In this document: positions 48,128 to 61,720 of the stretch, one piece after another
Layout: each line of letters starts with the position of its first letter
Numbering within the stretch: the stretch's first letter is position 1
Assembly (NCBI GenBank): GCA_947095535.1
Contig: OX352773.1
Location: forward strand, 209,642,093 to 209,706,092
Direction of reading: 5' to 3'
DNA: 64,000 bases
Origin: Poecilobothrus nobilitatus
Taxonomy: Eukaryota; Arthropoda; Insecta; Diptera; Dolichopodidae
The notes under the pieces: generated by a model
Told to the model about the DNA's origin: nothing
Database searches by the model: none
Seen by the model: only the letters and a program-made list of their open reading frames with translations
Position numbers and translations under genes: made by a program

Positions 48128-49034
48128 TATAGCCTACACATTAAGTATTAACTTTGGAATGCTGTTTGTAACCACCAAAAGGAAGCGAGTTAGATATTAA
48201 CATATATATATATTCTGAATCAGGATCACCTCCTGACTCCTGAGTCGATTTAGCGATGTCCGTCCGTCTGTCCGTTCGCATGATAACTCAAAAACAAGTG
48301 AAGCTATCTTGATGAAATTTATATAGTAGGTTACTAATTACGAAAAGAAGGCTAAGTTCGAATCTGGACAAAATCGGTCCATAGGTTCGGGTACCTCCCA
48401 TACAACTTTCAAAACCGAATACGCATATCTTCGAAATTAATAAAGATAGAAACTTAAAATTTTGTACGAGGATGTGTTTTGCTGAATCCCTGATATCCCT
48501 AAAATTTGAGATGAATTGGAGTGATTTTTCGGGTACCTCCCACACAAATCCCAAAATCGAACAAGCATATATTCGAAATTAATAAAGATAGAAACTTCAA
48601 ATTTGGTATTAGGGTGTTGTTTCCTCAATCCCAGATTTGTTCAAAATTTCAGATGAATTGAAATGGTTGTTCGGGTATCTGCCACACAAGTCCCAAAACC
48701 AAAAAGCATATCTTCGAAGTTAATAAATATAAAAACTTGAAATTTGATATAAGAGTGTTCTACCCTGTTCTGATGATGTCCCTAAATTTTGGGTTGAATT
48801 GGAGAGGTGGTCCGGATGCCTTCACACTCTTCCCAAGACCTAACAAGCATATCTTCGAATTTAATAAAGATAGAAACCTGAAATTTTGTACAAAGGTTGT
48901 AAAAGCATTTACTTTTTTAGCTTATATTAAATACCTAACTAAAATAACTTACGGATTTTTAATTTAATTTGAATTTTTTAGGTGTAGGGTATAAATAAGT
49001 CGGTTGCATCAACTTACTGTTACATTTACTTGTT
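48128..49034 (+). mobile_element. Helentron/mini-me-like element, subfamily alpha
   Basis: Begins TATAGCCTACACATTAAGTA (the 5' palindrome has lost its right half), then CCAAAAGGAAGCGAGTTAG, CTGAATCAGGATCACC, TGTCCGTCCGTCTGTCCG, about three to four diverged minisatellite units, and GGTGTAGGGTATAAATAAG-type sequence with the hairpin AAGTCG-GTTGCAT-CAACTT and TTTACTTGTTT. Shorter than the other copies mainly because it has fewer central units. A small duplication (CTCCTGACTCCTGAGTCG) lies just before the GTCY tract. Confidence 0.72.
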
Positions 49035-51169
49035 TTATTAAAATTTTCATTTGATAGAGAATTTATAATAATACTTATATAGAATGCATTTTTTTCAAAA
49101 ATATACAATTTATTTGCTTGATATCAAATCTCAATCAAAGTACAAATTTTTTAGCAATTTTTACAAGACTAATGACTATCTATCCCATATTTAATATTTC
49201 TTTTTATAAATGTAGTTTTGCAAGTATATAAAATTCCTTTTTTTTTCTTCTTATATACAAGCGAAACTCTAGAATAGTATTAATTTGTACAATGTTAGAA
49301 TATAGGTTCGACCAAAAGGAGCAAGGGAAAATGACGAGAGTTCGAAGATAATTGGAACGGAAGAGGGAATTATTCTTTTTGATTAAATGTAAATTATGGC
49401 TGACAGAAGAAAACATATTTGATGGAAGCATGTTTCATATTTCAGAGGTTCTTATAACAATTTAGGTTCTAGAATCAATATTGAACTACCTAACAATGTT
49501 CACGATATAGGAATAGGTACTTGCAGTCACTCTTATGTTATGTTGAAATTATTTGAGAGGTGGTATTGTTAATATTAATTTAATAGGGCTAGTACTATTA
49601 CACTTTATTTACGAGATATCTAAAAAAAAAACAGATAACCTTTTAACATTTTATTCAATCAGAAGTTTGAAGCAAATAAGAGTTACTTGAATGATATGAT
49701 CACCTATTGGGTGTAAAATTTGATTTGGGATTTTGATGAGATAATTCAATGAGGTTTGTAGAGTGCCAGCACAAAAGTGAGAATTGGTGGAAATTAAACG
49801 CTTTTATTTTTTTTTTTGAGATGACCTAAACATTTTAGAGAAGAATTCGATTTTTACAGGTCATATACTTGAAGTTATAGTTAGGCTATAGAATAGTGAT
49901 AGGTGAATTATTTGTATTTTATAGATTAACTAAACATGTTTCAGAAAGATTTTCTAAAAATTGTTATATTGTAAATAAAATGTTGTTAAACCATATAATA
50001 AATATAGGATAATAAGTAAGATTTTTATACAATTACCACAATTTGTTTTTATTTCATTATTTCTGTTTTAAATTTTATAAATCTCTATTTTTACTGTAAT
50101 ATTTCAATTGTAGTTTAAAAGATTTGTTATATTCTACAAAATAAAACACCTCCCACATGAATTATATTATAACTTTTCCTTACATTTATTTTTTCTTTTT
50201 ATTTATATAATTTTATTTCTCTTTTGCATTTTTTTTGTTATACGAAAAAAGTAAACATTTTAAAGAATTGCAAAACTGTGTAGATTTGTTTTTGGCTATT
50301 TGCACTTCAAAACCTCCCAGAGATATGCAAGAGCATTGTTTTCTTTTTAAACGAATATAAAAACAGTACGTGATTACAAAAAATAAAGCGAAAGTTTCAG
50401 GTGTGCATTATAGTTTTTGTTTGTTTTGTTTTTAATTTTGATTTTTCTACAAAATTCTTTAGTTATTTTCTCTTAAGAGTACAGTTTTTTTTTTTTGCAT
50501 TGATAGATAAAATATTATTTAATGCGGGCCACTTTATATTTTTTAACTTGTAACTTGTAACTTAGCATAAACATTTTAATTCTTGTAGTAAAAAATAAAT
50601 TTGATGCAGATCAGATAACAAAAGAAATGAATTGTAATTGAATTGCATTTGTAACTTGATTAAATATTGCTATTATTAAAGTTTACATTTTTTCTTCATA
50701 ACCAATTGACATCTGGCTTACTTCATATATATTTGCTATATACTACTGATTCATATCTTAATATGTGCACAATTCAAAAAGGATTTTAAACAAGGAATAA
50801 TGTAAAACGAAATCAAAAATAAATTGTGAAAAATAACACACTTTCTTCAATTTTAAGGAAACCGTATATTAAATTTGTATAGGTACCTACTACCTACATA
50901 AATAGCTAATTTTCATTTTTGATTCCTCTCTTAGATGTTAAACAGGGAGTGGTAAAAAACGATTTTCTGATCTAACTTATGCTAATTATGAAAGATTTTT
51001 CTTCGTTCAAGACTTGAAGATTCTATCTAGAAGCGTTTCGAAGATATGAAAGAAGGAAAAAGTAAATACAAAATTGCATAAAAGTGTATTATGTTGATAT
51101 TGACTTATAAAGCTGAAAAACTCTTCTGTTGTTTAACATTTTTAAGTTGAATAAATATTTGACAGATGC
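49035..51169. other. AT-rich DNA, no supported gene
   Basis: No gene or repeat family recognised. Confidence 0.5.
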
Positions 51170-51415
51170 TGAGATATACATCTTTGAATAAAAATAAGAC
51201 TTTTTCATTTTTTGAAAGGGTGGAGCTCCGTAATGGGTGAAGCTACACAAAAAAGTTATTCTACAATATTAGTTTTTTTAAGCGACCTATCGATGGTGAA
51301 ATTTCATTGTGCTATCTTAAACCGTGTTGAAGTTTTGTAGAAAAACTGATGGACAGAGTGTAACTAAAAAGGGAACTTTTTTAAAATCTTTTTAAAAAAT
51401 GTGCTCTCGTACAAT
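51170..51415 (-). mobile_element. Subfamily gamma fragment (5' part), inverted
   Basis: On the minus strand it reads GCACATTTTTTAAAAAG, TTAGTTACACTCTGTCCATC, TACAAAACTTCAACACGG, ATGAAATTTCACCATCGATA and CCCATTACGGAGCTCCACCC. This is the order found in the first 250 bases of the 12.8-kb gamma element. The 3' end is missing. Confidence 0.55.
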
Positions 51416-51894
51416 TGGCCAAAAAAAATAAAGAGTAATTTAATCTTTTTTTTGAAACAAATACATATTAAGAAAATAATAATCGCTGTTATCGGTCATC
51501 TTGTTATCGGAAAATATTCTAGTAAAAACGAAATTCGGATATCGTCACCATATATTTCAATATATAGAAAAGATAGAAAAGTAAGCTTGAACATATTTTT
51601 AGATTACGATATATAAATATTTTATTTTTTATTTTTAATACAATTCAAAACAAATGGTCGTGAATATACCAATACAACACTAACGCAACATACATACTTG
51701 AATTACAGGGTGTTACAGGAACATGATGTTGTTTGCTGAACATGTTCGTTTCTCTATGGCTGATTTTATAGTGAAATTTAGAATGTAACTAGAAAATTAT
51801 CATAAAATTATAGTTTGAACTATTTTGCACATGTTTTCATTACTGTCAATCAAATGGTGTTTATTATGTTTAAAAGTGCTGAATGCTGTGTAAA

Positions 51895-52130
51895 GTTAAA
51901 GAAATATCCTGTCGTTTGCGCTTTTTAGATTGAAAACATATTCAGCAAAACTTGAGATACACATTTGAAAACACGCTTTTTCCAACTTTGAGAGACCGTA
52001 ATTTCGCAATTCCCGAGGGGCTATACATAACAAGCATTTATTTTCTAAATAACATTATGAAACCTATCCAAAGCTAACATTTTGGATGCTTTAGTTTTAA
52101 CGGTTTAGCATAGTTTTAAATATGATAAAA
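51895..52130 (-). mobile_element. Second subfamily gamma-like fragment, inverted
   Basis: Minus-strand text includes AAAACTAAAGCATCCAAAAT-type sequence, TTTCATAATGTTATTTAGAA, a short GCCCCTCGGGAATTGCGAAA segment standing where other copies have a CCC...GGAGCTACAG motif, and ATGTGTATCTCAAGTTTTGC. Similarity is weaker than for the neighbouring fragment, so this is tentative. Confidence 0.35.
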
Positions 52131-52360
52131 AACAGATTTAAGTTTAAACTAATTTTCAAACAAATAATGGTTTTTTCTTATTAAAATCTTTCAGAAATTT
52201 TATTATTTTTTTAGCTATTTTAAATGCAATAAATATTTATTTATTATACAAAATTGAGTTTTTCCAGGGTTTTTAGAGTTCAACATTGCTTTTGCATTAT
52301 TATGCTAATGTATACAAAATGGAGGAATAATACTAATAACTTTTCGGAGACGTTTTAAAT

Positions 52361-52552
52361 TTTTTTTTTTTTTTTTTAATGCCTCTGCCACGTAAATGTG
52401 GACAGGAAATTAAACAGCCTTTCCTGTTCAGGCGTGGCTATAAATATCATAAGGAAGAATAACTCTTACGACGTGTGCGGGATTCGAACCCACACTCCGT
52501 CGGTGTATACAGCTTATTTTATACGCTCTTGCCCACTAGGCCACGAGGCCCC
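52361..52552 (-). mobile_element. SINE-1 copy with imperfect target-site duplication
   Basis: The minus strand has GGCCTCGTGGCCTAGTGGGC as A box, GGGTTCGAATCCC as a perfect B box, then CACGCCTGAACAGGAAAGGC, CACATTTACGTGGCAGAGGC and a poly-A tail of about 17. Flanking CGTTTTAAAT (52351-52360) and CGTTTTATAT (52553-52562) match at 9 of 10 positions. This copy and the 15.1-kb copy are the least decayed. Confidence 0.82.
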
Positions 52553-52562
52553 CGTTTTATAT

Positions 52563-53860
52563 TTTAAAATAGTTTTTCAATGTCACTTCGAATTAAAATA
52601 TATTTTAGTGTGAGAAGACTGTTTAATAATTGCCAAGTATGACGTAATTATAGTCATATTGTAGTACCCAATTTACATATATTAGCAATTTTTTGCCAAT
52701 CAAGGATACTTATATAATCTTAACAATTAAGTTTATAATTCGAATATCTGTTTCGAATAACTTCGAGTAATTTTGTTTAGTGTAACTAATTTTGAATAAT
52801 CCCTATATTTATTTTAAACCTTTGCTTAAAGTTTGCATATAACTTATTTTCAAAAGTATTTCATTTGACTGGATGTCAATTGACTGTATTTTTATTTGCC
52901 TATCTATAGTTTGATTGGATTCTATTTGACTGTATTTCGTTTGATCAAACAAACTAATTTTTTTTTTTTTTGTAGATCTTAGCGTAAGCTGTCTATTCTT
53001 ATACAGGTTTATTATAATTATATGATTTGGCTGGATTTAATTTGACTGTATTACAGATTTTTATGATCTTACTGTAAAAAGAACATGTGATTTATTTTTC
53101 TGTAATTCCAAAGTAATAAAATATATTTTTGTAATATTAATAATGGATTCATATTTCAACAACAAAAAGTATAAAATACTGCCGCCGTCAAATCTCTACT
53201 AAACATATTTTTGAACCCCTGATTTTAACCTCATGTCTAATATCTCTCCTAATTATTTTTGTAACAACAAAATATTCAAAATAATTAGGCCTACCGCCCT
53301 CAAACCCCCATTAAACAAATTATTTAAACCTAAATTTTGTACCTTAGTATGAAATTGCTTCTCGTTCAGAAACTCGGATATACATAATATACATAATTTG
53401 GGGAAAAAGTGTATAACTCTGATTTTATATACAACAATAAAATCTCTTTTAATTTTTTATATAAATTTCAACACAAACAGTTCTTTAAAGCCAGTTAAAT
53501 GAAATCGACACATAAAATACCGTCATATGAAATCCAGGCAAAAAAATGCTGGCATATGATACGCTCACGATTTTCACTATTATTATCGCATATGAATCGG
53601 AAAATTGCAATTCTATTAAATATTTTGCGAAATAACTTCTTTTCTCTCCAATTTTTTATTTTTTTTTTAAATTTCTTTGGAACTTTGAAATTTCTTATAC
53701 ATTGTTTTAATAATTAAAACATTTAATTTAATATTTAATAAAAATGAGTTCGATGCGGTTACAAAAAAAAATTAACATTTATTTCTTTCTTTTATTTTTT
53801 ACCCACCGCATACAATTATGTATAAGGTAGATATTGTTTTCATACTAAAAATTTGTACTC
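52563..53860. other. AT-rich DNA, no supported gene
   Basis: Short phrases such as TTTGACTGTATTTCGTTTGA and TTGACTGGATGTCAATTGAC recur at 52865-53050, giving a loose local repetition. No gene was recognised. Confidence 0.45.
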
Positions 53861-54080
53861 GAGATTTTGGCAAAAATGCACTACTCCGACAGCTGTAGGA
53901 AATTTTTTAGCGTGATACCGGTGTGTGTGTGTGTCTGTGGGAATGTGTACAGCCTAAACGACTGAGCGGAACTATTTGCAATTTCATATTTAAGGATGCA
54001 AACATCTCGGATTGATAAGCTTTTGCAACAAATCGGACAAGCGAAAGCAGTGGTTTACTAGTATCATTTTTAAGTTTTTA
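53861..54080. other. Unidentified less AT-rich block with a (GT)n tract
   Basis: Includes CACTACTCCGACAGCTGTAG, a GTGTGTGTGTGTGTCTGTGG microsatellite at about 53920-53940, and ACAAATCGGACAAGCGAAAG. Its base composition differs from the flanks and suggests an inserted element fragment, but no second copy was seen in the window. Confidence 0.4.
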
Positions 54081-56772
54081 TATCTTCTTGATGACGCAAA
54101 ATTCAAACTTTAAATTTTTGTTAGCAGATTCAAAATTAACCTTATGTTTGTTTTGTATTTGTTTACAGTTTTTTTAATATTTTTTACTTCTTAATATTTT
54201 TGAATGAAAAAAAAAATCATGTAACATTACATAATAATGTAAATGGATGTATGAATGGATGTACATATATTTTTACGATTTCATTCATGCTTATTGTTGT
54301 TATTGAATAAAAAAAAATGATGTTAAATTATTAGAAGTTATTTTCCTTTGATATATGTATGTATGTAAATTATTATGTAAAAAATCTATGAATTTTCGAT
54401 TTATACATTTTGTGTAATAGCGGTCGGTCCTGTGGTGGAGATAGCTGATGTTTTTTTATATACATAGTTTTGAAAGAAATTTTAAAATAATAGGCGACAA
54501 AAAATTTTTACTTCTTAATGTATTAAAAAGAAAAAAAAAACTGAATTTCTTTAGATTTGTCTTCTAAGTTAACATTTAATTTTTTCCGGAAATAAAAAAA
54601 AAAAATTTCTTTTCAAAGATTCGCCATTTATTAAACAACAAAAGAAATAATTTATTATCCGTTATTTTATTGTATTTGTATTCAAAAGTTCATCGTTGTT
54701 TGTCGTTTACTTTTGATTATTTTATACAAAAAAATGGAAATGATAAAAAACAAGATGAAAACTATTTTATGATAGTTTTTCATTCAATGGAGAACAAAGA
54801 AAATGGAAAATAGTTAGAAAATTGTAGGTAGAAATGAATTGGTAAAAATTCAAGTAAAAATTCTTAAATAATTTTATTTTAAAAGTTTGATTTTTTTATG
54901 TTACTGAAAAAGTTTGATTTCAAAATAGTGTACAAAAATGAATGGAAAAAACTGATTTTTTTAACGTCTTCTTAGAAAATTTTTAAAATTCCGGCAATTA
55001 ATCCATTAGTGTAGTTCAGACTTAAGAATTTCTATATAATCCTAAATAATGCTAAAAATCGAATTTGTTTTTTTAGTGTTTTAAACCATTTCATCAGCGG
55101 AGTCCGGTTTTTTAGATTCTATATATGGTTTTTTTATTCAAAGGTTTACTTTTCTTTACAAAAGCTTTAAATATAAATTTTGGAATAAATTTACATACAT
55201 TAACAGGAACAAATACATTTACATATAAATATATACATAAATATACAAATATATATATATATATATATTATATACTTATTCATATATAAGTTTTTATAAA
55301 TATTACGTAAAAAATTGCGAGATTAATTGATCCTATTCTGTTTTTTTGTTCTTGTTTTTTTGAGAATTTTAATATACTAACACCAAATGGTTTAAATAAA
55401 AAAAAAAAAAAAATAGTTTGGAGTAAATCAAATATAGAACTGATTCATCGTTTAACAAGCATTCTATAAGATATATTTTTAGTTAAAAAATAAAAATTAC
55501 TTAGTTTTTAAAAAACGCTAATTAATAATAGTATAAAATCTGAGATAGTATAAAACCGTGGCGTCTGCTAATGCATCAAATTTTTAAAACTTGTAGAATA
55601 GATACAAACACAACCTAACATTAATTTAAATTATAAGATTCGTTTCAAGAGAAACTGCACATACTTTTTACTATACCTTTTATTATAATGATTTGGATTG
55701 ATTAGTTGACTGGTTGATTTTTATTATATTGTAACATAAAAGTTTAGTCTTAAAGGCAGAAAAAAATATTTGAAATGATGTGAAGTAGTGAATACTTTTC
55801 TAAAAAAATCTTCTTTTATTTAAGAATCAGCTAAAATTGAAGAAAATTAATGATATACAAAATTCATTAAAAGCAGCACCCAAGGAGTTCGGATTAAAAA
55901 ATTCAAAGCAGACTCTATAAAGGCAATTAGTTTCGGAAAATTTTTAACAATAAAATTGTTTTATTTTAAACCATTAAAAAATTCTAAAGTTCATAATAAT
56001 GTTATTAGTTTTATGTCATAAATGAATATATCAGTTAGTTAATACGTGTCAGTACTTCACATCAAGTAGAAACAACGTTAAATTTAAATTAAGTATATTT
56101 TATGGTAAATTAAAATATATTATTTCTAAATAGTATATACATTTATATATACGAATATATTATATTTAAATAAATTATATATATATAAAAAGATGTATAA
56201 TTAATTTAATAAAAGGAATAGTTTAAAATAAATAAATACGAGTAGGTATTGTTTAAAAATCATTTGAAAACTTGAAAGTAAAATAAAAAAAAAAAAAAAA
56301 TTAAAATATTTTTTTAAAATGAATTTTGTTTTTTTTTGTTTTTTAATTATTATCCTTTTCATACATAAATGGAATTTAATTGTTTGCATTGATTCGTAAA
56401 AAAATTTTTCTAATTTTTCATTAATGTTTTTATGTTTTTAATAATAAAAAAATTTGTATTTAAAATTATTCAAAAAAAATTTTGTTTTTATTTTTTTGTC
56501 TGGAAAACTTTAGAAAATTTAAAAGGATTAAAAATTTCTTTATGTTTTTTATAAATTAGAGTATGGTATCAAATATGATCACATGCGATTACTGTAAACT
56601 TTTACCTAACATTTATTTTACACATTATTTATTAAATACTTAATGATTTTAAACATTAATAATAATTTTCTTATAATAATTATTTAAAAAAAAAATAAAT
56701 TTTAAGATAACTTTTAACCTAAAAGTTTATTAAAACTTGTCTCAAATTAATTCTAATTACTTTATGTGTTTT
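54081..56772. other. AT-rich DNA, no supported gene
   Basis: Contains a long TA tract at about 55244-55270 and poly-A runs. No gene was recognised. Confidence 0.5.
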
Positions 56773-57649
56773 TATACCCCACACATTAAGTATAGGGTAT
56801 ATTAACTTTGGTATGGTGTTTGTAACCACCAAAAGGAAGCGAGTTAGGTATAGACATGCATATATATTCTGAATCAGGAACACCGCCTGAGTCGATTTAG
56901 CGATGTCCGTCCGTTCGTCCGTACGCACGATAACTCAAAAAATAATGAGGCTATCTTGATGAAATTTATACTGTAGGTTAACAATGACTAAGGTAATGAC
57001 TAAGGTAACTTCCCATACAAATCCCAAAACCGAACAAGCATATATTCGAAATTAATAAAGATAGAAACTTCAAATTTGGTACTAGGGTGTTGTTTCCTGA
57101 ATTCCTGATTTGTCCAAAATTTGAGATGAATTGGAGTGGTCGTGCGGGTACCTCCCATACAACTCCCGAAACCGAACAAGAATATCTTCGAAATTAATAA
57201 AGATAGAAACTTCAAATTTGGTACTAGGGTGTTGTTTCCTGAATCTCTGATTTCTTCAAAATTTAAGATGAATTAGAATGGTTCTTCGGGTATCTGCCAC
57301 ACAACTCCTAAGACCAAACAAGCATATCTTCGAAATTAATAAATATATAAACTTGAAATTTGATATAAGAATGTTCTACCCTGTTGATGTCCCTAAAATT
57401 TGAGATGAATTGGGGTGGTGGTCCGCGCGCCTTCACACACTTCTCAAGACCTAACAAGCATATTTTCGAATTTAATAAAGATGGAAATCTGAAATTTTGT
57501 ACAAAGGTTGTAAAAGCATTTATTTTTTTAGCTTAGTTATATTAAATACCTAACTAAAATAACTTATGGATTTTTAATTTAATTTGAATTTTTTAGGTGT
57601 AGGGTATAAATAAGTCGGTTGCATCGACTTACTGTTACTTTTACTTGTT
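56773..57649 (+). mobile_element. Helentron/mini-me-like element, subfamily alpha, short copy
   Basis: Starts TATACCCCACACATTAAGTA with GGGTATA completing the palindrome, then CCAAAAGGAAGCGAGTTAGG, TCTGAATCAGGAACACCGCC, TGTCCGTCCGTTCGTCCG, about three minisatellite units, the end GGTGTAGGGTATAAATAAG, hairpin AAGTCG-GTTGCAT-CGACTT and TTTTACTTGTTT. A 12-base local duplication (AATGACTAAGGT) sits at the junction of the unique 5' part and the array, where most of the first unit has been lost. Confidence 0.75.
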
Positions 57650-58020
57650 TTTAAATAATTTTTATTGTTGCTTTGTTTGGTGAAGCAACGGAATTAGTTA
57701 ACGTTATGCGAATGTATCTAAACTTTTATAGTTAAAAGGTAAAAAATATTTACTAACAGTAAACATACAAACTTTTCTAGTTTTGGTAATGTAGAAAATA
57801 AATTGGTATATATTTAAAATTTTTTAGAGATAGAGAAAACATCATTTGCAAACCATAATTTTACAATAGATTTTTGTTTAAAACATTTAAACAAAAACAA
57901 TGAAAATATTCAAAAGTTTTACCAAATTCACATAATGGAATGTTTTGACAAATGGACCTTTAAAATGACGATGTTTTTTATCTTTTGTTTTATTTTTATT
58001 TTCATTTCAACAATATACGT
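57650..58020. other. AT-rich DNA, no supported gene
   Basis: Nothing recognised. Confidence 0.45.
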
Positions 58021-58466
58021 TTTTTACTTTAAATAAAGATTTATTTACTTTAAGTGAAGATATTTTTACTTTCAGTAAATTTTTTTTTACTTTAAGTGAA
58101 GAAATTTTTACTTTAAGTGGAATTTTTTTACTTTAAGTGAAGAAATTTTTACTTTAATATAAGATTTTTTACTTTAAGTGAAGATATTTTTAATAAAAAT
58201 TAAAGAAAAAAAATATATATAGATATAATGTACATATATATATATACATATACATAAATATCTGGTTCAAATATATATGAATTAATATAAATTAAATATA
58301 TTTATGTATATTAAATATTTATATAATATAAATTATTGAAGTAAAGAAGCTGTATTTTTGAATAAAATATCTTCACTAAAAGTATAAAATATTCAGTTAA
58401 AGTAACAATGTTTTCACTTAAAGTAGAAAATATTTACTTAAAGTAAAAAAGTGTTCAGTTAAAGAA
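58021..58466. repeat. Foldback-like inverted repeat with tandemly repeated arms
   Basis: The left arm (58021-58195) is about eight units of TTTTTACTTTAAGTGAAGA-type sequence, roughly 20-22 bp each. The right arm (about 58368-58466) is about five units of the complementary form (TTCACTTAAAGTAGAAAATA and similar). The 170-bp spacer is TA-rich. Inverted arms that are themselves tandem arrays are characteristic of Foldback-type transposons, but no terminal signature or target duplication was identified. Confidence 0.7.
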
Positions 58467-60142
58467 AAAAAGGTATATATATATAGTTATAAGCTAGTCT
58501 TTATTACTAGTACTATTAAAGTAATCAATGCATTGTTTCAATTACATGTAAGATTACTAGAATTTCCATCAATATAATTTTATTATTCTGTTTTATTTTC
58601 ATATTCTTATATTATGTGAGTTTTAAGTATGTATTTGCTTATATTTCAATATTTATTCGTTTTTATGCGATTTTTTTTTTTCATATTTTTTATTTAACTG
58701 ATTTTTAAAAGCATATGTAATTGATTTTTTATTAAAAATTTATATTATAAAATTTATAACAGGATTCTGGAACCGAACCTATAATTCTCAGATTATTAAA
58801 TGACATAATTTTCGAATTGGTAACACAATGCAAAATAAAGGAACAGTTTGATCGAAAGGAATTTTCTACATCTCATTTAAACTCTTTAATTGACAGGACT
58901 GTGATTTATTTATTTTGTTGTGACTTATTTTTGAGAGGGCTGTGATTGAAAATAATTATACTGATACTAGCTTAAAATATTTATTGTATACTAATGGTAG
59001 ACATCGTGGTGTGGTATCTGAACTTTTCAAAACTTTTAAAATATAGTTTAAGTTTTATTATTATAAAATTTTAAATTTAATTTTATTTCCAAATCTCAAA
59101 TTTATATATTAAAGATTTATTTTAAAAATAACAATTCTTGATAGTGAGCTTATTTTATTGTAATGATTTATTTAAATATAAAAAAAAAAAAAAAACAATT
59201 CGTTCATGTCATTTCAAAACGACAAAAATTTTATTTTCCTTCAATTTATTTACGATAAAAAGGATTAATAAATTCATGAAAACGTTTCTTAAGATTTGTT
59301 TTTTTTTTATCAATTTTTCAATTGCAAATTTTTTCAATATTTTTTATTTTTTCTTTTTTTTTTGTTAACTGAGAATGATTCAATTTTCATTTTAATAAAT
59401 TATTCATAAATATTTTAAGTATTGAAATTTTTTTAAGATAGAATATATTAATTGTTAAACAAAAAAAAATTAAAATTGAGTAAAACAGAGATACAAAATA
59501 CTCGATCCAATTAGGAATTTTCCTTTTTTTTTTTTGTTTTGCTAAAATTTTTACTATGGATGGACCATTTAGTTTCAGTTTTGGTTAACATTTGCCTTTA
59601 TTTTAAAATGTAAAATAGTTATTTTAAAAAATAATTATCATTACATCGGATTTGGTTCAGGATATTGTTATCTATGTGTGTTATATACTTTTTCGTTCAA
59701 TAAATATTGTTTTGTATTGTTATTTCTATTCAATTTCGGGAGAATAATGACAACGCAAAGGAAATGAATTAAAAACCAAAATATTCACATAGACCTAAAA
59801 TTTACTGAAGAAATAATAGAACTGAAGACATTTATTGAAGGTTAATAAATAATTCTGTAAGAAACTACAAATCAAAGATTGTGAATTTATTAAAAAAGTT
59901 AAAAAAAATATTTTATTGATCCTATAATTATGCCATTTTGTTGTATTTCATTTTTTGAAAAGTTCAATTTCACTTCTTTTGCTTTATTTTGTTTAATTTT
60001 TATTAAAACTCTAATAATCGATTTTTATACATTTTTCAAACTGCTCTTTACTGTAAAAAAAAATAATTTGTCATTAATATTTTATTTATATAGATTTTTT
60101 AATGTTTTCAAGAAATATTCAAGGAGACAACATTTTAATTTT
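58467..60142. other. AT-rich DNA, no supported gene
   Basis: No coding signal. The open frames at 59138-59368 and 59930-60208 are Phe/Lys/Asn-rich chance frames; the second runs into the start of the element at 60143. Confidence 0.5.
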
Positions 60143-61720
60143 TATACCCGTACAATAAGTACCGGATATAATAAAATTACTCCACCGTTTGTAACACCTC
60201 GAAATTAACAAGCTAGATATACCTTCAAAGGTATGGATCGAATCAGAATCCAATTTTGAGTTGATTAGGCTTTGTCCGTCCTTCCGTCAATCCGTCTGCA
60301 CGCTAACTTAAAAACTAAGAAAGCTGGAGTATTGAAATTAACACAAAATATTCTTGGATCAATTTGTAGATTCGCTTTTTTTTTTTTTGGTTGAGAGTCG
60401 ACCAAAATTTCGAGTAGCTCTCAATGAACTAACTTTCTCCACATTTTTTCATACAAATTTTTCATAAATTCTACATTGTTTGAAGTAGATCATATGAAAT
60501 TTTAATTACGGATATCCTAAAAACATTTATTTTATGGAAGAATTTTTTTCTGTAGCTCTACCCGTTATGGAGGTACAACCCCCCAAAGTCTCAAAAAGCT
60601 CTATATTTAAATTATTATAGCACAAATTCAATAAGGTATATCTTCAATTTGAAAATGCCAAACTATAGCTACAGTTGTGAGCTTTATAAATATCTATATA
60701 ATAGATATATATTTGTGCCATACGGTATCTTAATTTATCATTATGCGAAACTGAATTATTGCAAAATTCTTTAACCCTTATATCTTCTAAATGGTTTAAG
60801 TTAGAACCTTGAAATTTTGATGGAGGTTAGATCTTTGAAAATAAGTATGAGTCAGAAAATATTTTTTTATCGCTCTTCGTTTAGGAGCTGGCGTAAGGGG
60901 TCAAAAACTGAAAAATGCCTATTTTTAAACACCTGTAAGTTGAACACCTGTTCAAACTTTTTTGAAGTAATACTTAAAAATTAAAGTTCCAACAGTGTAC
61001 TTTTATTTCTGTTAGAAACTTTTCTTAATAATAGAGGGTTACCTTAAAATTGACAAAAGTATGACTTGATTTTTCTCTTGGATGATAATGCGTAGTACAA
61101 AAAAGTTGAATAAATAAAAAATCAATGGTTGCTTGAAGAATTTTCCTTTATATGATATTGGTATACATACTTATATATTTAAATACGTTTATTTACATAA
61201 CGTATATGTCACTGAGGAATGAATGATATAACAATATTGACATAATGTATATAGCGGCGTATATACATATGTACGTATTTTGTTGTATTTGTAAGAAATT
61301 ATTCAATGAATGAAATATTTTTCAAGAAGTAATTCAATGTATCGCGATATGTATATGTATACATATGTATACATATTATACCAAATATATATGTATTTTG
61401 TAGTAAGTTTAGTATAAATTAATATACATTTGCCGCTTAGTATTAAATAGTCTAGGTATATCATATTTGAAAAAGTTTTGGATTGATAATCGTTATGTGG
61501 AAGGTTAGAATCTGCTTTTGAAGAATGTATATATAAACATATAGTTTGAATATATGTACAAATCATAGTTCTAGAAATTATAAAATTCACCCAAATTATT
61601 TTAAAATGGTGAAAAATTAAAAAAATATTATTATAAGTAGAATGACAGACTTTGAACATACTAACGGGTTCGTACATGTATCTAAGAGTTGACAAAAGTA
61701 ACTGTATTCTTCCTCGTTTT
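60143..61720 (+). mobile_element. Helentron/mini-me-like element, subfamily beta, full-length copy
   Basis: It starts TATACCCGTACAATAAG (the 5' palindrome is now imperfect: CGGATATA), then TAATAAAATTACTCCACC, AGATATACCTTCAAAGGTAT, TTTGTCCGTCCTTCCGTC, CCGTTATGGAGGTACAACC and CACCTGTAAGTTGAACACC. The last 300 bases (TTTTGGATTGATAATCGTTA, GGTTAGAATCTGC) are nearly identical to the 24.8-kb copy. It ends with the hairpin AGTTG-ACAAAAG-TAACT, GTATTCTTCCTCGTTT and a T-run. The 130-codon minus-strand frame at 61303-61695 lies wholly inside this element. Confidence 0.7.

Noticed and set aside
61303..61695. 130-codon minus-strand open frame
   Set aside because: It lies wholly inside the non-autonomous beta element, has no recognisable domain, and the related 24.8-kb copy does not visibly preserve it.
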